Below, piece by piece: positions 5,928 through 11,710 of a DNA stretch of 11,710 nt. A program made the position numbers and the translations under genes. Every line of letters starts with the position of its first letter. Positions within the stretch are counted from its first letter, which is position 1. This DNA is from an uncultured Oscillospiraceae bacterium (lineage in GTDB: Bacteria > Bacillota > Clostridia > Oscillospirales > Oscillospiraceae). The DNA lies in contig CAAFEV010000320.1 in NCBI GenBank assembly GCA_900762005.1, forward strand, positions 1-11,710, given 5' to 3'. The notes beneath the pieces are model-generated. The model was not told the origin of the DNA. It did no database searches and saw only the letters and a list, made by a program, of their open reading frames with translations.

Positions 5928-7755
5928 CGCAGTGCCCTCCCTTCAGAAGGCAATTCGCGCCGCAGGCATTGCAGCTCGTTCTGCAATCCGGCGTGGTCTC
6001 GTATCGGTAGGCAAGGGCACGCTCTTTCTTCAGACAGGCGGTCTGTACACCGTCGGAAATTGTCTGCCACGGCAGACACTCGCCTTCTCCGTAGCCGCGC
6101 ACAGTGTAAAAGTCCGGGTCTATGCCGCAGGCGGCAAACGCCTCCAGCCAAAGCGGATAGTTGAAATACTCGTCCCAACCATCCAGACGCGCACCGCGCC
6201 TGACGGCTTCCTCCAGAACGGCGCAAAGTCTGCGGTCGCCCCGGGCAAGCACCGCCTCCAAGCGGCTTAAGTCGGCGGCATGCCAGTTGTACTCCACACT
6301 CTTGGACGGCATATTGTCCTTTAAGAGCCGCTGCCGGCGCAGATACTCCTCGGGCGGAATTTGCTTTTCCCACTGAAAGGGCGTAAAGGGCTTCGGAACA
6401 AAATAGGCGGTGGCGACGTGAATGCGCACGCCGCGTTTTTTATTGCTCGCGTGCTCCCTCCATGTTTTCAGGATTTTATAGACCAGCTCCGCAATGCCCA
6501 GCACATCCTCGTCGGTTTCGGTCGGCAGCCCGAGCATGAAATAGAGCTTGACATTATTCCAGCCGCCCGCAAAGGCGATGGCACAGGTCTCTAAAATCTC
6601 TTCCTCAGTGACGTTTTTGTTGATGGCATCGCGCAGGCGTTGGGTTCCCGCCTCCGGCGCAAAGGTCAGTCCGCTCTTGCGCACCTGCTGCAAGCGCAGC
6701 ATCAGCTCCCGCGAGAAGTTGTCCGCACGCAGGGAGGGCAGCGATAGATTGATTTTTCGCGGTGTACAGTAGTCCTGTAATTGCGCGGTCAGCTCCTGCA
6801 AGCCGCGATAATCGGAGGTGGAGAGGCTGGAGAGCGTAATCTCGTGGCAGCCGGACTGCTCTAAGGAGTCTATCGCCTGCCTGCAGAGCGTCTGCACGGA
6901 GCGCGGACGCACCGGACGGTAGGTATAGCCCGCCTGACAAAAGCGGCAGCCCCGGATACAGCCGCGCATCACCTCCAGGTTTGAACGGTCATGGACGATT
7001 TCCGTATTCGGAACAATGCCATCCGTCGGGTAGAGCGCGTCATCCAGACTTTGGACGATGCGCTTTGTCACAAGCGCGGGCGCGCCGTTTTGCGGCGTAA
7101 TTGAGCGGAGGGTTCCGTCCGCATTGTACACGTGCGTATAGAGCGAGGGCACATAAATGCCGTCAAGCTTCGACACGGCGAGAAGAAACTGTGACTTGCT
7201 CCATTGCTCACACTTTGCCCGGCGGTAGAGCGTCAACACCTCCGGCGTGACCTCCTCGCCCTCACCGATGGAGAAAAAGTCAATAAAATCCGCAAGCGGT
7301 TCGGGGTTATACATACACGCGCCGCCCGCAAAAACCAGATTTTGCAAGCCATCGCGCTCATTTGCGCGCATCGGAATATTCGCCAGCCGCAGCATATTGA
7401 GCACATTGGTATAGCTCATCTCATAACCGATGGTGAAAGCAATCATATCAAATTCTGTCAGTGCATCGCCGCTTTCGAGGGCGTAGAGCGGAATTTGATT
7501 GCTGCGCATTGCGTCCTCCATATCCCCCCACGGGGCAAAGACGCGCTCGCACCAGACGCCGTCCATTCGGTTCATAACCGCATATAAAATGCGCATTCCG
7601 AGATTGGACATTCCTATTTCATAGGTATCGGGAAAGCAGAAGGCAACACGCAGGTCAACTTCCCGCTTGTCCTTGACAATCTGCCGATATTCCCCGCCGA
7701 CATAGCGCGCAGGCTTCTGCACGGTCGGCAAAATGCGTTCGAGTTTCTGATTCAT
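5920..7755 (-). CDS. B12-binding-type radical SAM protein (TIGR03960 family)
   Basis: A 611-residue radical SAM enzyme of the TIGR03960 family. It opens with a Rossmann-like region (about residues 34-200, with VAFCFPDTYEIGMSNLG and later FAGGACMYNPEP and FFSIGEGEE) that corresponds to the family's cobalamin-binding-like domain. I see no canonical DxHxxG cobalamin loop. The radical SAM core has the cluster motif CIRGCRFC (C266, C270, C273), followed by QAGYTYRPVRPRS, ITLSSLSTSDY and LTFAPEAGTQRLR. The C-terminus carries five further cysteines (591, 595, 598, 602, 609), possibly a second metal site. Substrate and product are not established; an RNA or protein modification role is only a guess. 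ATG 7755 overlaps the rfbA stop as ATGA, with AGGAAG-type purines just upstream, and its own stop overlaps the DUF2344 partner. Confidence 0.94.
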   Translation of the reverse strand: MNQKLERILPTVQKPARYVGGEYRQIVKDKREVDLRVAFCFPDTYEIGMSNLGMRILYAVMNRMDGVWCERVFAPWGDMEDAMRSNQIPLYALESGDALTEFDMIAFTIGYEMSYTNVLNMLRLANIPMRANERDGLQNLVFAGGACMYNPEPLADFIDFFSIGEGEEVTPEVLTLYRRAKCEQWSKSQFLLAVSKLDGIYVPSLYTHVYNADGTLRSITPQNGAPALVTKRIVQSLDDALYPTDGIVPNTEIVHDRSNLEVMRGCIRGCRFCQAGYTYRPVRPRSVQTLCRQAIDSLEQSGCHEITLSSLSTSDYRGLQELTAQLQDYCTPRKINLSLPSLRADNFSRELMLRLQQVRKSGLTFAPEAGTQRLRDAINKNVTEEEILETCAIAFAGGWNNVKLYFMLGLPTETDEDVLGIAELVYKILKTWREHASNKKRGVRIHVATAYFVPKPFTPFQWEKQIPPEEYLRRQRLLKDNMPSKSVEYNWHAADLSRLEAVLARGDRRLCAVLEEAVRRGARLDGWDEYFNYPLWLEAFAACGIDPDFYTVRGYGEGECLPWQTISDGVQTACLKKERALAYRYETTPDCRTSCNACGANCLLKGGHCDA

Positions 7756-8621
7756 TCCTTCCTCACAAGGCTCAAAAGATATTGTCCGTACTCTGTCATT
7801 TTCAATTCCTCGCCGATGGCGGCAACCTGCACGTCACTGATAAAGCCCTGCTGCCACGCGATTTCCTCCGGACAGGCGATATACATTCCCTGCCGGGATT
7901 GCACCGCCTCGACATACTGTGCGGCGTTGAGCATTCCCTCGGGCGTGCCGGTATCCAGCCACGCAATGCCGCGCTCCATCAGCTCGACGTGCAGCTTACC
8001 CTGCCGCAAATATGTTTCGTTCAGGGCGGTAATTTCCAATTCGCCGCGTGCGGAGGGTGTGAGCGTCTTGGCGTAGGCAACGGCGTTTTCGTCATAAAAG
8101 TACAGGCCGGGGACGGCATAACGCGAACGCGGTTTTTTCGGCTTTTCTTCGATGCCGATAACGGTATTGCTCGCGTCAAACTCCACCACGCCGTAGTCGC
8201 TCGGATTTTTAACGGGATAGCCGAACACAGTTGCGCCCTCGCGCCGTTCGCACGCTTCGCGCAACAGCTGCTGCATTGTCGCGCCGTAAAAGAGGTTATC
8301 GCCCAAGGCAAGACAGCAGCGTTCTCCTGCGAGAAACGCCTCGGCAATTAAGAAAGCATCAGCAATCCCGCGGGCAATGTACTGGATGCCGTAGGAAATA
8401 TTCACGCCGAATTGCGTTCCGTCTCCCAAGAGCCGACGATAGCCATCGACATCCGGCGGCGCGGTAATCACCATAATATCATCGATTCCGGCAGACAGCA
8501 AGACGGAAAGCGGATAGTAAATCATCGGTTTGTCGTAAATCGGGAGCAGTGGCTTGGAAATCGCTTTCGTCATCGGGTAGAGCCGGCTGCCTTTGCCGCC
8601 GGCAAGGATAAGTCCTTTCAT
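7752..8621 (-). CDS. rfbA: Glucose-1-phosphate thymidylyltransferase RfbA/RmlA
   Basis: RmlA joins dTTP and glucose-1-phosphate to give dTDP-glucose, the first step to dTDP-L-rhamnose and other deoxysugars of the cell surface. The 289-residue product matches the family length. It starts MKGLILAGGKGSRLYP, with the nucleotide-binding GGKGSRLYP at residues 8-16, followed by KPLLPIYDKPMIYYPL. Later come LALGDNLFYG, PSDYGVVEFD, IEEKPKKP, GLYFYD, GELEITALN and WLDTGTPEGM, all conserved in the family. ATG 8621 has AAAGGAG upstream with a rather long 11-base gap; the longer frame to 8666 lacks support. Partner genes rfbB, rfbC and rfbD are not in this window. Unusually, its stop overlaps the radical SAM gene as ATGA, making rfbA the first gene of that operon. 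Confidence 0.95.
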   Translation of the reverse strand: MKGLILAGGKGSRLYPMTKAISKPLLPIYDKPMIYYPLSVLLSAGIDDIMVITAPPDVDGYRRLLGDGTQFGVNISYGIQYIARGIADAFLIAEAFLAGERCCLALGDNLFYGATMQQLLREACERREGATVFGYPVKNPSDYGVVEFDASNTVIGIEEKPKKPRSRYAVPGLYFYDENAVAYAKTLTPSARGELEITALNETYLRQGKLHVELMERGIAWLDTGTPEGMLNAAQYVEAVQSRQGMYIACPEEIAWQQGFISDVQVAAIGEELKMTEYGQYLLSLVRKE

Positions 8622-8701
8622 AACTATGGCCACTCCTTTCACTTCGCGCAAGGCACAAAAGACCACGAAAAGGAACGGTCATAAAGTACCATGCTTTTCG
8701 G

Positions 8702-8719
8702 TCGCCGCTTTTGCGGCGA
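8702..8719. repeat. Short stem-loop in the gap upstream of rfbA
   Basis: TCGCCGC (8702-8708) and GCGGCGA (8713-8719) form a 7-bp GC-rich stem around TTTT, between the nucleotidyltransferase stop and rfbA. Neither strand has a T-run directly after it, so it is at best a weak terminator or RNA-stability element for the upstream minus-strand gene. I could not find a convincing rfbA promoter in this 135-bp gap, so read-through from upstream is possible. Confidence 0.35.
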
Positions 8720-8756
8720 GAATAACAGCTCAAATCAAATGGAGCTTGCGCTTGTT

Positions 8757-9944
8757 TCAGACCTTCTCGCCGGTTTCGTTCTTTTCAAAACCGCGCAAGC
8801 CGCAGCGACGGTAGAAAGCAGCCCGCTCGCGGAGTTTCCCGTCGGTTGCGTCCAGAACCGCGCCTACCTCCGCCGATAGTTTTTGTCGCTTACAAAAAAC
8901 GCCTCGGAAAATACGGAAAATCCAGTAAAACGGAAGTAAAAACGCTACCTTCTTCAGTATTGGAAAATAAAAGCACATGGTATTATAGGGCGGAAAAATC
9001 CGCCGCAGGGCATAACAAAGACGATTGGTTTTCTTCTGCCGGCGAAGCATACAGTCAATCACCCGCTGCTCCTCCGTCCCGAAGCTGCCGCTGCCTAACA
9101 CATAGACACCAAGCTCCCGTGTCACAGCATTGCCGCTGCCGCCGCCGAACCAGGCTCCGGCCAGCCGCTCCAGTGTTTCGGCAAACGCGGATAAATCCAA
9201 CTGCTGCAACAATATGCTCAGTGCTTCCTCATCAAAGTGCCATTGCTTTCTGCAGAGGTAGATGTCCATCACCTGCCGCACCCCGATGCCCCCGTAAAGC
9301 AGATGCTTGGCGAAATGACAGAGCAGATAGGCATAATGCACTTCGTACGGAAGCTCAGAGACAAAAGCACGGCCCTCCTGCGGCTTTGCACGGGACAAAA
9401 GGGTTTCCAAAAAGCAGCGGCAGCTCTCGGAAAAGCCCTCGTTGCGAACGGTTCGGTGCAGCTCATACTTCATTCGGTTGGGGCTGAGATAGATGTCTGC
9501 GTCTCCCTGCCCGAAGCGTTCACACGAATAGCCGAGGTGCTCAAGTGTTGCTTTGACCACCTGCGCCTGCGCGGCATCAAACAGCAGGTCGATATCCGAC
9601 AGATAGCGCAGCTCGGGCTTCGGATAAAGCTGCTTTAGCACGCTGCCCTTCAACGGCAGGACGGTAATCCGCTTTTCTTCAAACCGCGTAAGCAGTGCGT
9701 CAAGCTCCTTTTGCTGTATCGCCTCACGGCTTGCGGCAGCGAAAGCAAGTCGTTTAAGCACCTGCCGCTCTGCCGGAGCAGGCTGCTGCGCTTGCGAAAG
9801 CCGGGGCAGTGCATAAAAGAGCATATTTGCCACACTGTGCGCCTGCGCAAGCGGTAAGCATGCGGCAACGCGGATATTCTCCGTACATTCGGGAGCGGTG
9901 CCGAGTGCCGCCGCCAAAAGCGGTATCAGTTGTTCGTTCTCCAT
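8757..9944 (-). CDS. Nucleotidyltransferase family protein (NTP_transf_5-like)
   Basis: A 395-residue protein resembling the uncharacterised nucleotidyltransferase family NTP_transf_5 (PF14907, named from memory). The core motif is LPLKGSVLKQLYP (residues 96-108), then RYLSDIDLLFD with the likely metal-binding aspartates D117 and D119, and ELH at 161-163. The second half contains helical segments. A hydrophobic stretch at about 327-350 (LLPFYWIFRIFRG, flanked by lysines) may associate with the membrane. The frame is open to 10106, but the extension crosses a strong promoter; ATG 9944 with GGTGAG upstream gives MENEQLIPLL. In other bacteria such proteins occur in polysaccharide and peptide-product clusters; here rfbA lies 135 bp downstream on the same strand, which hints at a surface-glycan role. 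Transferred group and acceptor are unknown. Confidence 0.85.
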   Translation of the reverse strand: MENEQLIPLLAAALGTAPECTENIRVAACLPLAQAHSVANMLFYALPRLSQAQQPAPAERQVLKRLAFAAASREAIQQKELDALLTRFEEKRITVLPLKGSVLKQLYPKPELRYLSDIDLLFDAAQAQVVKATLEHLGYSCERFGQGDADIYLSPNRMKYELHRTVRNEGFSESCRCFLETLLSRAKPQEGRAFVSELPYEVHYAYLLCHFAKHLLYGGIGVRQVMDIYLCRKQWHFDEEALSILLQQLDLSAFAETLERLAGAWFGGGSGNAVTRELGVYVLGSGSFGTEEQRVIDCMLRRQKKTNRLCYALRRIFPPYNTMCFYFPILKKVAFLLPFYWIFRIFRGVFCKRQKLSAEVGAVLDATDGKLRERAAFYRRCGLRGFEKNETGEKV

Positions 9945-9993
9945 GCGCTCACCCTCACCGTGCTTCCTTCTGCCGCGCAGCTCTTCTATTTTG

Positions 9994-10022
9994 ATTATAT
10001 CACAGTTTACCGCTAAAAAAAA
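9994..10022 (-). promoter_or_regulatory. Extended -10 promoter for the nucleotidyltransferase gene
   Basis: On the minus strand TGATATAAT (10002 to 9994) is a perfect extended -10. A run of T (TTTTTT, 10022 to 10017) sits 17 bp upstream as a poor -35, which extended -10 promoters tolerate. Transcription would start near 9987 and give a leader of about 43 nt to ATG 9944. It also shows that the longer frame reaching 10106 is not translated from this transcript. Confidence 0.7.
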
Positions 10023-10154
10023 GCATATTTCTGCAAAAAGCACGCAGACAAGGCGCGGGGCCATCAGATGCTGCGCGAGCACTGCGCAGCCGTCAACGAT
10101 AAGCAAACCGCAATCTGGCGGAGCGATTGGCGATTTGAGAAAAGGAGCCGAGAA

Positions 10155-10322
10155 ATGAGTGAGCCTTCAAGTCTGCTGAAATGCAAAGAATATGGAGCTT
10201 GCAGCGATAAAATGCGGCGTCATGGCAAAGCGGTAGCTGCGATATTGGCGTTATGCACCCCGAATTATACAGCAGAAGTCCTGCTTTCGCCATTTGAAAG
10301 CAGGACTTCTTTGAGCGTTTAA
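10155..10322 (+). CDS. Doubtful 55-aa ORF with a good ribosome binding site
   Basis: The ATG at 10155 follows AAAAGGAG at about nine bases, as good a ribosome binding site as any in the window. The peptide begins MSEPSSLLKCKEYGACSDK, contains three cysteines (10, 16, 34) and continues RRHGKAVAAILALC, a possible short helix. I recognise no family. The last ~17 codons are made of the stem-loop at 10274-10310 and the stop touches the next hairpin, which is unusual for a conserved coding end. The codons look richer in A/T at the third position than those of neighbouring genes. It may be a remnant of a transferred gene, a leader peptide or simple chance. A plus-strand promoter is not convincing. 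Confidence 0.3.
   Translation: MSEPSSLLKCKEYGACSDKMRRHGKAVAAILALCTPNYTAEVLLSPFESRTSLSV
10274..10310. terminator. 15-bp perfect stem-loop, possible terminator
   Basis: AGAAGTCCTGCTTTC (10274-10288) pairs perfectly with GAAAGCAGGACTTCT (10296-10310) around a 7-nt loop. On the plus strand it is followed by TTGAGCGTTT, a poor T-tract; on the minus strand by GCTGTA. It may act as a back-up terminator after rplQ or as a structured RNA end for a plus-strand transcript. Confidence 0.45.
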
Positions 10323-10349
10323 ACGGCTGCCCAAAATGGACAGCCGTTT
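10321..10349. terminator. Terminator hairpin between rplQ and the convergent region
   Basis: AAACGGCTG (10321-10329) pairs with CAGCCGTTT (10341-10349), and the stem extends inwards by CCA/TGG past one mismatch. It starts 12 bp after the rplQ stop, the expected place for the end of the ribosomal protein operon. Read on the minus strand the T-tail is short (GTTTAAAC); on the plus strand it is better (TTTTGTT). A bidirectional terminator is the simplest reading. Confidence 0.65.
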
Positions 10350-10360
10350 TGTTGAGTGGT

Positions 10361-10702
10361 TCAGACGAGCTCAATGATTGCCATTTCGGCTGCATCGCCG
10401 CGGCGCGGTCCGATGCGGGTAACTCTGGTATAGCCGCCGTTACGGTCGGCATACTTGGGAGCCACTTCCTTGAACAGCTTGTGCGCGACATCTTCCTTCG
10501 TGATAAAGGCAAGAGCGCGGCGGTAGGAAGCAAGCTCACCCTTTTTGCCGAGGGTAATCATCTTCTCAACTACCGGCTGGATTTCCTTTGCACGGCAGAA
10601 GGTTGTTTCGAGCTTGCCGTTATCGAGCAGGTCGGTGGTCAGCTGGCGAAGCATCGCCTTGCGCTGCTCAGACGTTCTGCCGAGCTTACGGGTTCCAAAC
10701 AT
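10361..10702 (-). CDS. rplQ: 50S ribosomal protein L17 (bL17)
   Basis: bL17 is a large-subunit protein near the peptide exit tunnel. The 113-residue product has the family length and is collinear with it: MFGTRKLGRTSEQRKAMLRQL at the N-terminus, LETTFCRAKEIQPVVEKMITL in the middle, and GGYTRVTRIGPRRGDAAEMAIIEL at the C-terminus. AAGGAGGAAATAACAA directly before ATG 10702 is an excellent ribosome binding site. It follows rpoA by 40 bp on the same strand, the conserved order at the end of the alpha operon, and is followed by a hairpin terminator, so it is the last gene of this operon. Nothing is missing or unusual in the sequence. Confidence 0.98.
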   Translation of the reverse strand: MFGTRKLGRTSEQRKAMLRQLTTDLLDNGKLETTFCRAKEIQPVVEKMITLGKKGELASYRRALAFITKEDVAHKLFKEVAPKYADRNGGYTRVTRIGPRRGDAAEMAIIELV

Positions 10703-10742
10703 TTGTTATTTCCTCCTTCTTGAAAGGTAAAAGAGAATTCTT

Positions 10743-11699
10743 TTAATTTGCTCCGGACTCTTCCGTTGCAAGGGTCAGACCCATCATGGCAAGCTTATTC
10801 TGTACCTCGTCAAGCGATTTCTTGCCCATATTGCGCACCTTCATCATTTCCTCCGGCGTCTTGGAAATCAAGTCGCGGACGGTGTTGATATTGGCACGTT
10901 TCAGGCAGTTAAAGCTGCGGACAGACAGGTCAAGCTCTTCAATGGTCAGCTTCAGGGCGGGCGGGTCAACATCCTGATTCTTCTCACGGACAATCGACTG
11001 GCTGGCAACGCTCTCGGAGAGGTCGGTGAACAGCGTCAGATGCTCAGTGAGAATTTTAGCAGCGATGGACACAGCATCCTTAGCCGAGGTGGTGGCATCC
11101 GTCCAGACCTCAAGCGTCAGCTTATCATAGTCGGTCATGTTGCCTACGCGGGTGTTTTCCACTGTGTAGTTGACCTTATAAACCGGCGAATACAGGGAAT
11201 CGACGGGAATAACACCGATAGGAGTCTGCGGCGTTTTGTTGCGCTCTGCGGGCACATAGCCTCTGCCGCGGCTCATCGTGATTTCCATGTTGAGCGTCGC
11301 ATCGGGGGCTAAGGAGCAGATGTGCAGGTCTTTGTTGATAATCTCAAGCTCGTCGTCGGTCTTGATGTCGCCGGCAGTGACCTCGCACTCGCCGACTGCA
11401 TCGATATAGACCGTCTTCACGCCGTCGCAATGCAGCTTTGCAATAATCTGCTTGACGTTCAGGACGATTTCGGTCACATCCTCCTTGACACCGGGAATTG
11501 TGGAAAACTCGTGGTTAATTCCCGCAATCTTAATGGAGGTTGCTGCCGTTCCGGGCAGAGAGGACAACAAAATTCTTCTCAGAGAGTTGCCGAGCGTCGT
11601 GCCGTAGCCTCGCTCCAGCGGCTCCACAAAAAATACGCCATGGGACGGATCTTCGGGAGAGTCAATGCACTCAATACGCGGCTTGTCAATTTCTACCAT
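10743..11699 (-). CDS. rpoA: DNA-directed RNA polymerase alpha subunit
   Basis: Alpha dimerises to start RNA polymerase assembly and contacts promoter DNA and regulators through its C-terminal domain. The 318-residue product is complete and near the usual length of ~315. The N-terminal domain shows PLERGYGTTLGNSLRRILLSSLPG (residues 27-50) and RGRGYVPAERN (144-154). After a linker near 228-250, the C-terminal domain has LDLSVRSFNCLKRANI (256-271), with R261 and N264 in the DNA-contacting helix, and MGKKSLDEVQ (291-300). The start ATG 11699 gives MVEIDKPRIEC, the expected N-terminus. Only 11 bases upstream are visible, and GTATCTATTAT contains no Shine-Dalgarno sequence, so initiation signals must lie further out or depend on coupling to the preceding gene. 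rplQ follows. Confidence 0.98.
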   Translation of the reverse strand: MVEIDKPRIECIDSPEDPSHGVFFVEPLERGYGTTLGNSLRRILLSSLPGTAATSIKIAGINHEFSTIPGVKEDVTEIVLNVKQIIAKLHCDGVKTVYIDAVGECEVTAGDIKTDDELEIINKDLHICSLAPDATLNMEITMSRGRGYVPAERNKTPQTPIGVIPVDSLYSPVYKVNYTVENTRVGNMTDYDKLTLEVWTDATTSAKDAVSIAAKILTEHLTLFTDLSESVASQSIVREKNQDVDPPALKLTIEELDLSVRSFNCLKRANINTVRDLISKTPEEMMKVRNMGKKSLDEVQNKLAMMGLTLATEESGAN

Positions 11700-11710
11700 A
11701 TAATAGATAC

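Larger units (their letters stand above)
9945..10360. other. 416-bp region without a confident gene
   Basis: Between the nucleotidyltransferase start and the rplQ stop there is no protein I recognise. It contains the minus-strand extended -10 promoter at 9994-10002, an eight-base A-run (10015-10022), a doubtful plus-strand ORF (10155-10322) and two strong stem-loops (10274-10310 and 10321-10349). A plus-strand frame ending at 10158 is open through this area, and its stop overlaps the start of the doubtful ORF as ATGA. This would fit two decayed adjacent genes, but no start or family is evident. No tRNA and no riboswitch I know could be matched by eye. Confidence 0.5.

Noticed and set aside
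7204..8351. Long plus-strand open frames (7204-7587, 7782-8351) opposite the radical SAM and rfbA genes
   Set aside because: Antisense to well-supported coding sequence, no recognisable domain and no good ribosome binding site.
8846..9638. 213- and 133-aa plus-strand frames opposite the nucleotidyltransferase
   Set aside because: Low-complexity, residue-biased shadows of a recognisable protein family.
9945..10106. N-terminal extension of the nucleotidyltransferase frame back to an ATG at 10106
   Set aside because: It crosses the extended -10 promoter TGATATAAT and lacks family-like sequence; ATG 9944 has a purine-rich site and a sensible N-terminus.
10023..10154. Riboswitch before the 55-aa ORF
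   Set aside because: I could not match the conserved cores of TPP, FMN, SAM, cobalamin, glycine, lysine, purine, fluoride, ZTP, guanidine or T-box elements by eye.
10264..10269. Perfect TATAAT on the minus strand as a promoter
   Set aside because: The best -35 candidate matches only about three of six bases, no gene follows closely, and a better promoter lies nearer the nucleotidyltransferase gene.
1..11710. CRISPR array, insertion sequence, tRNA or rRNA gene
   Set aside because: No regularly spaced repeats, transposase motifs, tRNA-like cloverleaf or rRNA core sequence were seen on either strand.

Overview
The window is chromosomal housekeeping DNA from a Gram-positive, endospore-forming Firmicute. 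It most resembles Clostridia of the Oscillospirales/Ruminococcaceae type, which is an inference from gene content, the moderately high GC and protein-level similarity that I recall; no search was run. Evidence for a spore former is yqfC, yqfD and ylbJ. I see no tRNA, rRNA, CRISPR array, insertion sequence or prophage module.

Layout. (1) Positions 1-3745, minus strand: a tightly packed operon read yqfC > yqfD > phoH-like > ybeY > era. The first three junctions are 3-8 bp start/stop overlaps, and era is cut off by the window edge. It is a compressed version of the Bacillus yqfC-era cluster, without yqfF/pgpH, dgkA and cdd. (2) Positions 3746-3810: a short divergent intergenic region holding a perfect 14-bp inverted repeat. 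(3) Positions 3811-5092, plus strand: ylbJ, then a small four-cysteine protein with its own likely promoter and a strong intrinsic terminator. (4) Positions 5097-8621, minus strand: a second compact operon read rfbA > B12-type radical SAM protein > DUF2344 partner > a 56-aa four-cysteine protein, with overlapping or nearly touching ends. (5) Positions 8757-9944, minus strand: a nucleotidyltransferase of the NTP_transf_5 kind, driven by an extended -10 promoter. (6) Positions 9945-10360: 416 bp with no confident gene. It holds that promoter, a doubtful 55-aa ORF on the plus strand and two strong stem-loops. (7) Positions 10361-11699, minus strand: rpoA > rplQ, the end of a ribosomal protein operon.

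How the genes relate. Era, YbeY and the PhoH-like ATPase act around small-subunit rRNA maturation and RNA quality control. YqfC, YqfD and YlbJ act during sporulation. RfbA makes dTDP-glucose for surface glycans, and the NTP_transf_5 protein may act in the same area. The radical SAM/DUF2344 pair is conserved but its chemistry is unknown to me; here it is translationally coupled to rfbA. I find no clearly new defence or mobile system. The points most worth a second look are the rfbA/radical SAM/Cys4 operon, the divergent palindrome, the two convergent Cys4 mini-proteins and the odd block next to rplQ.
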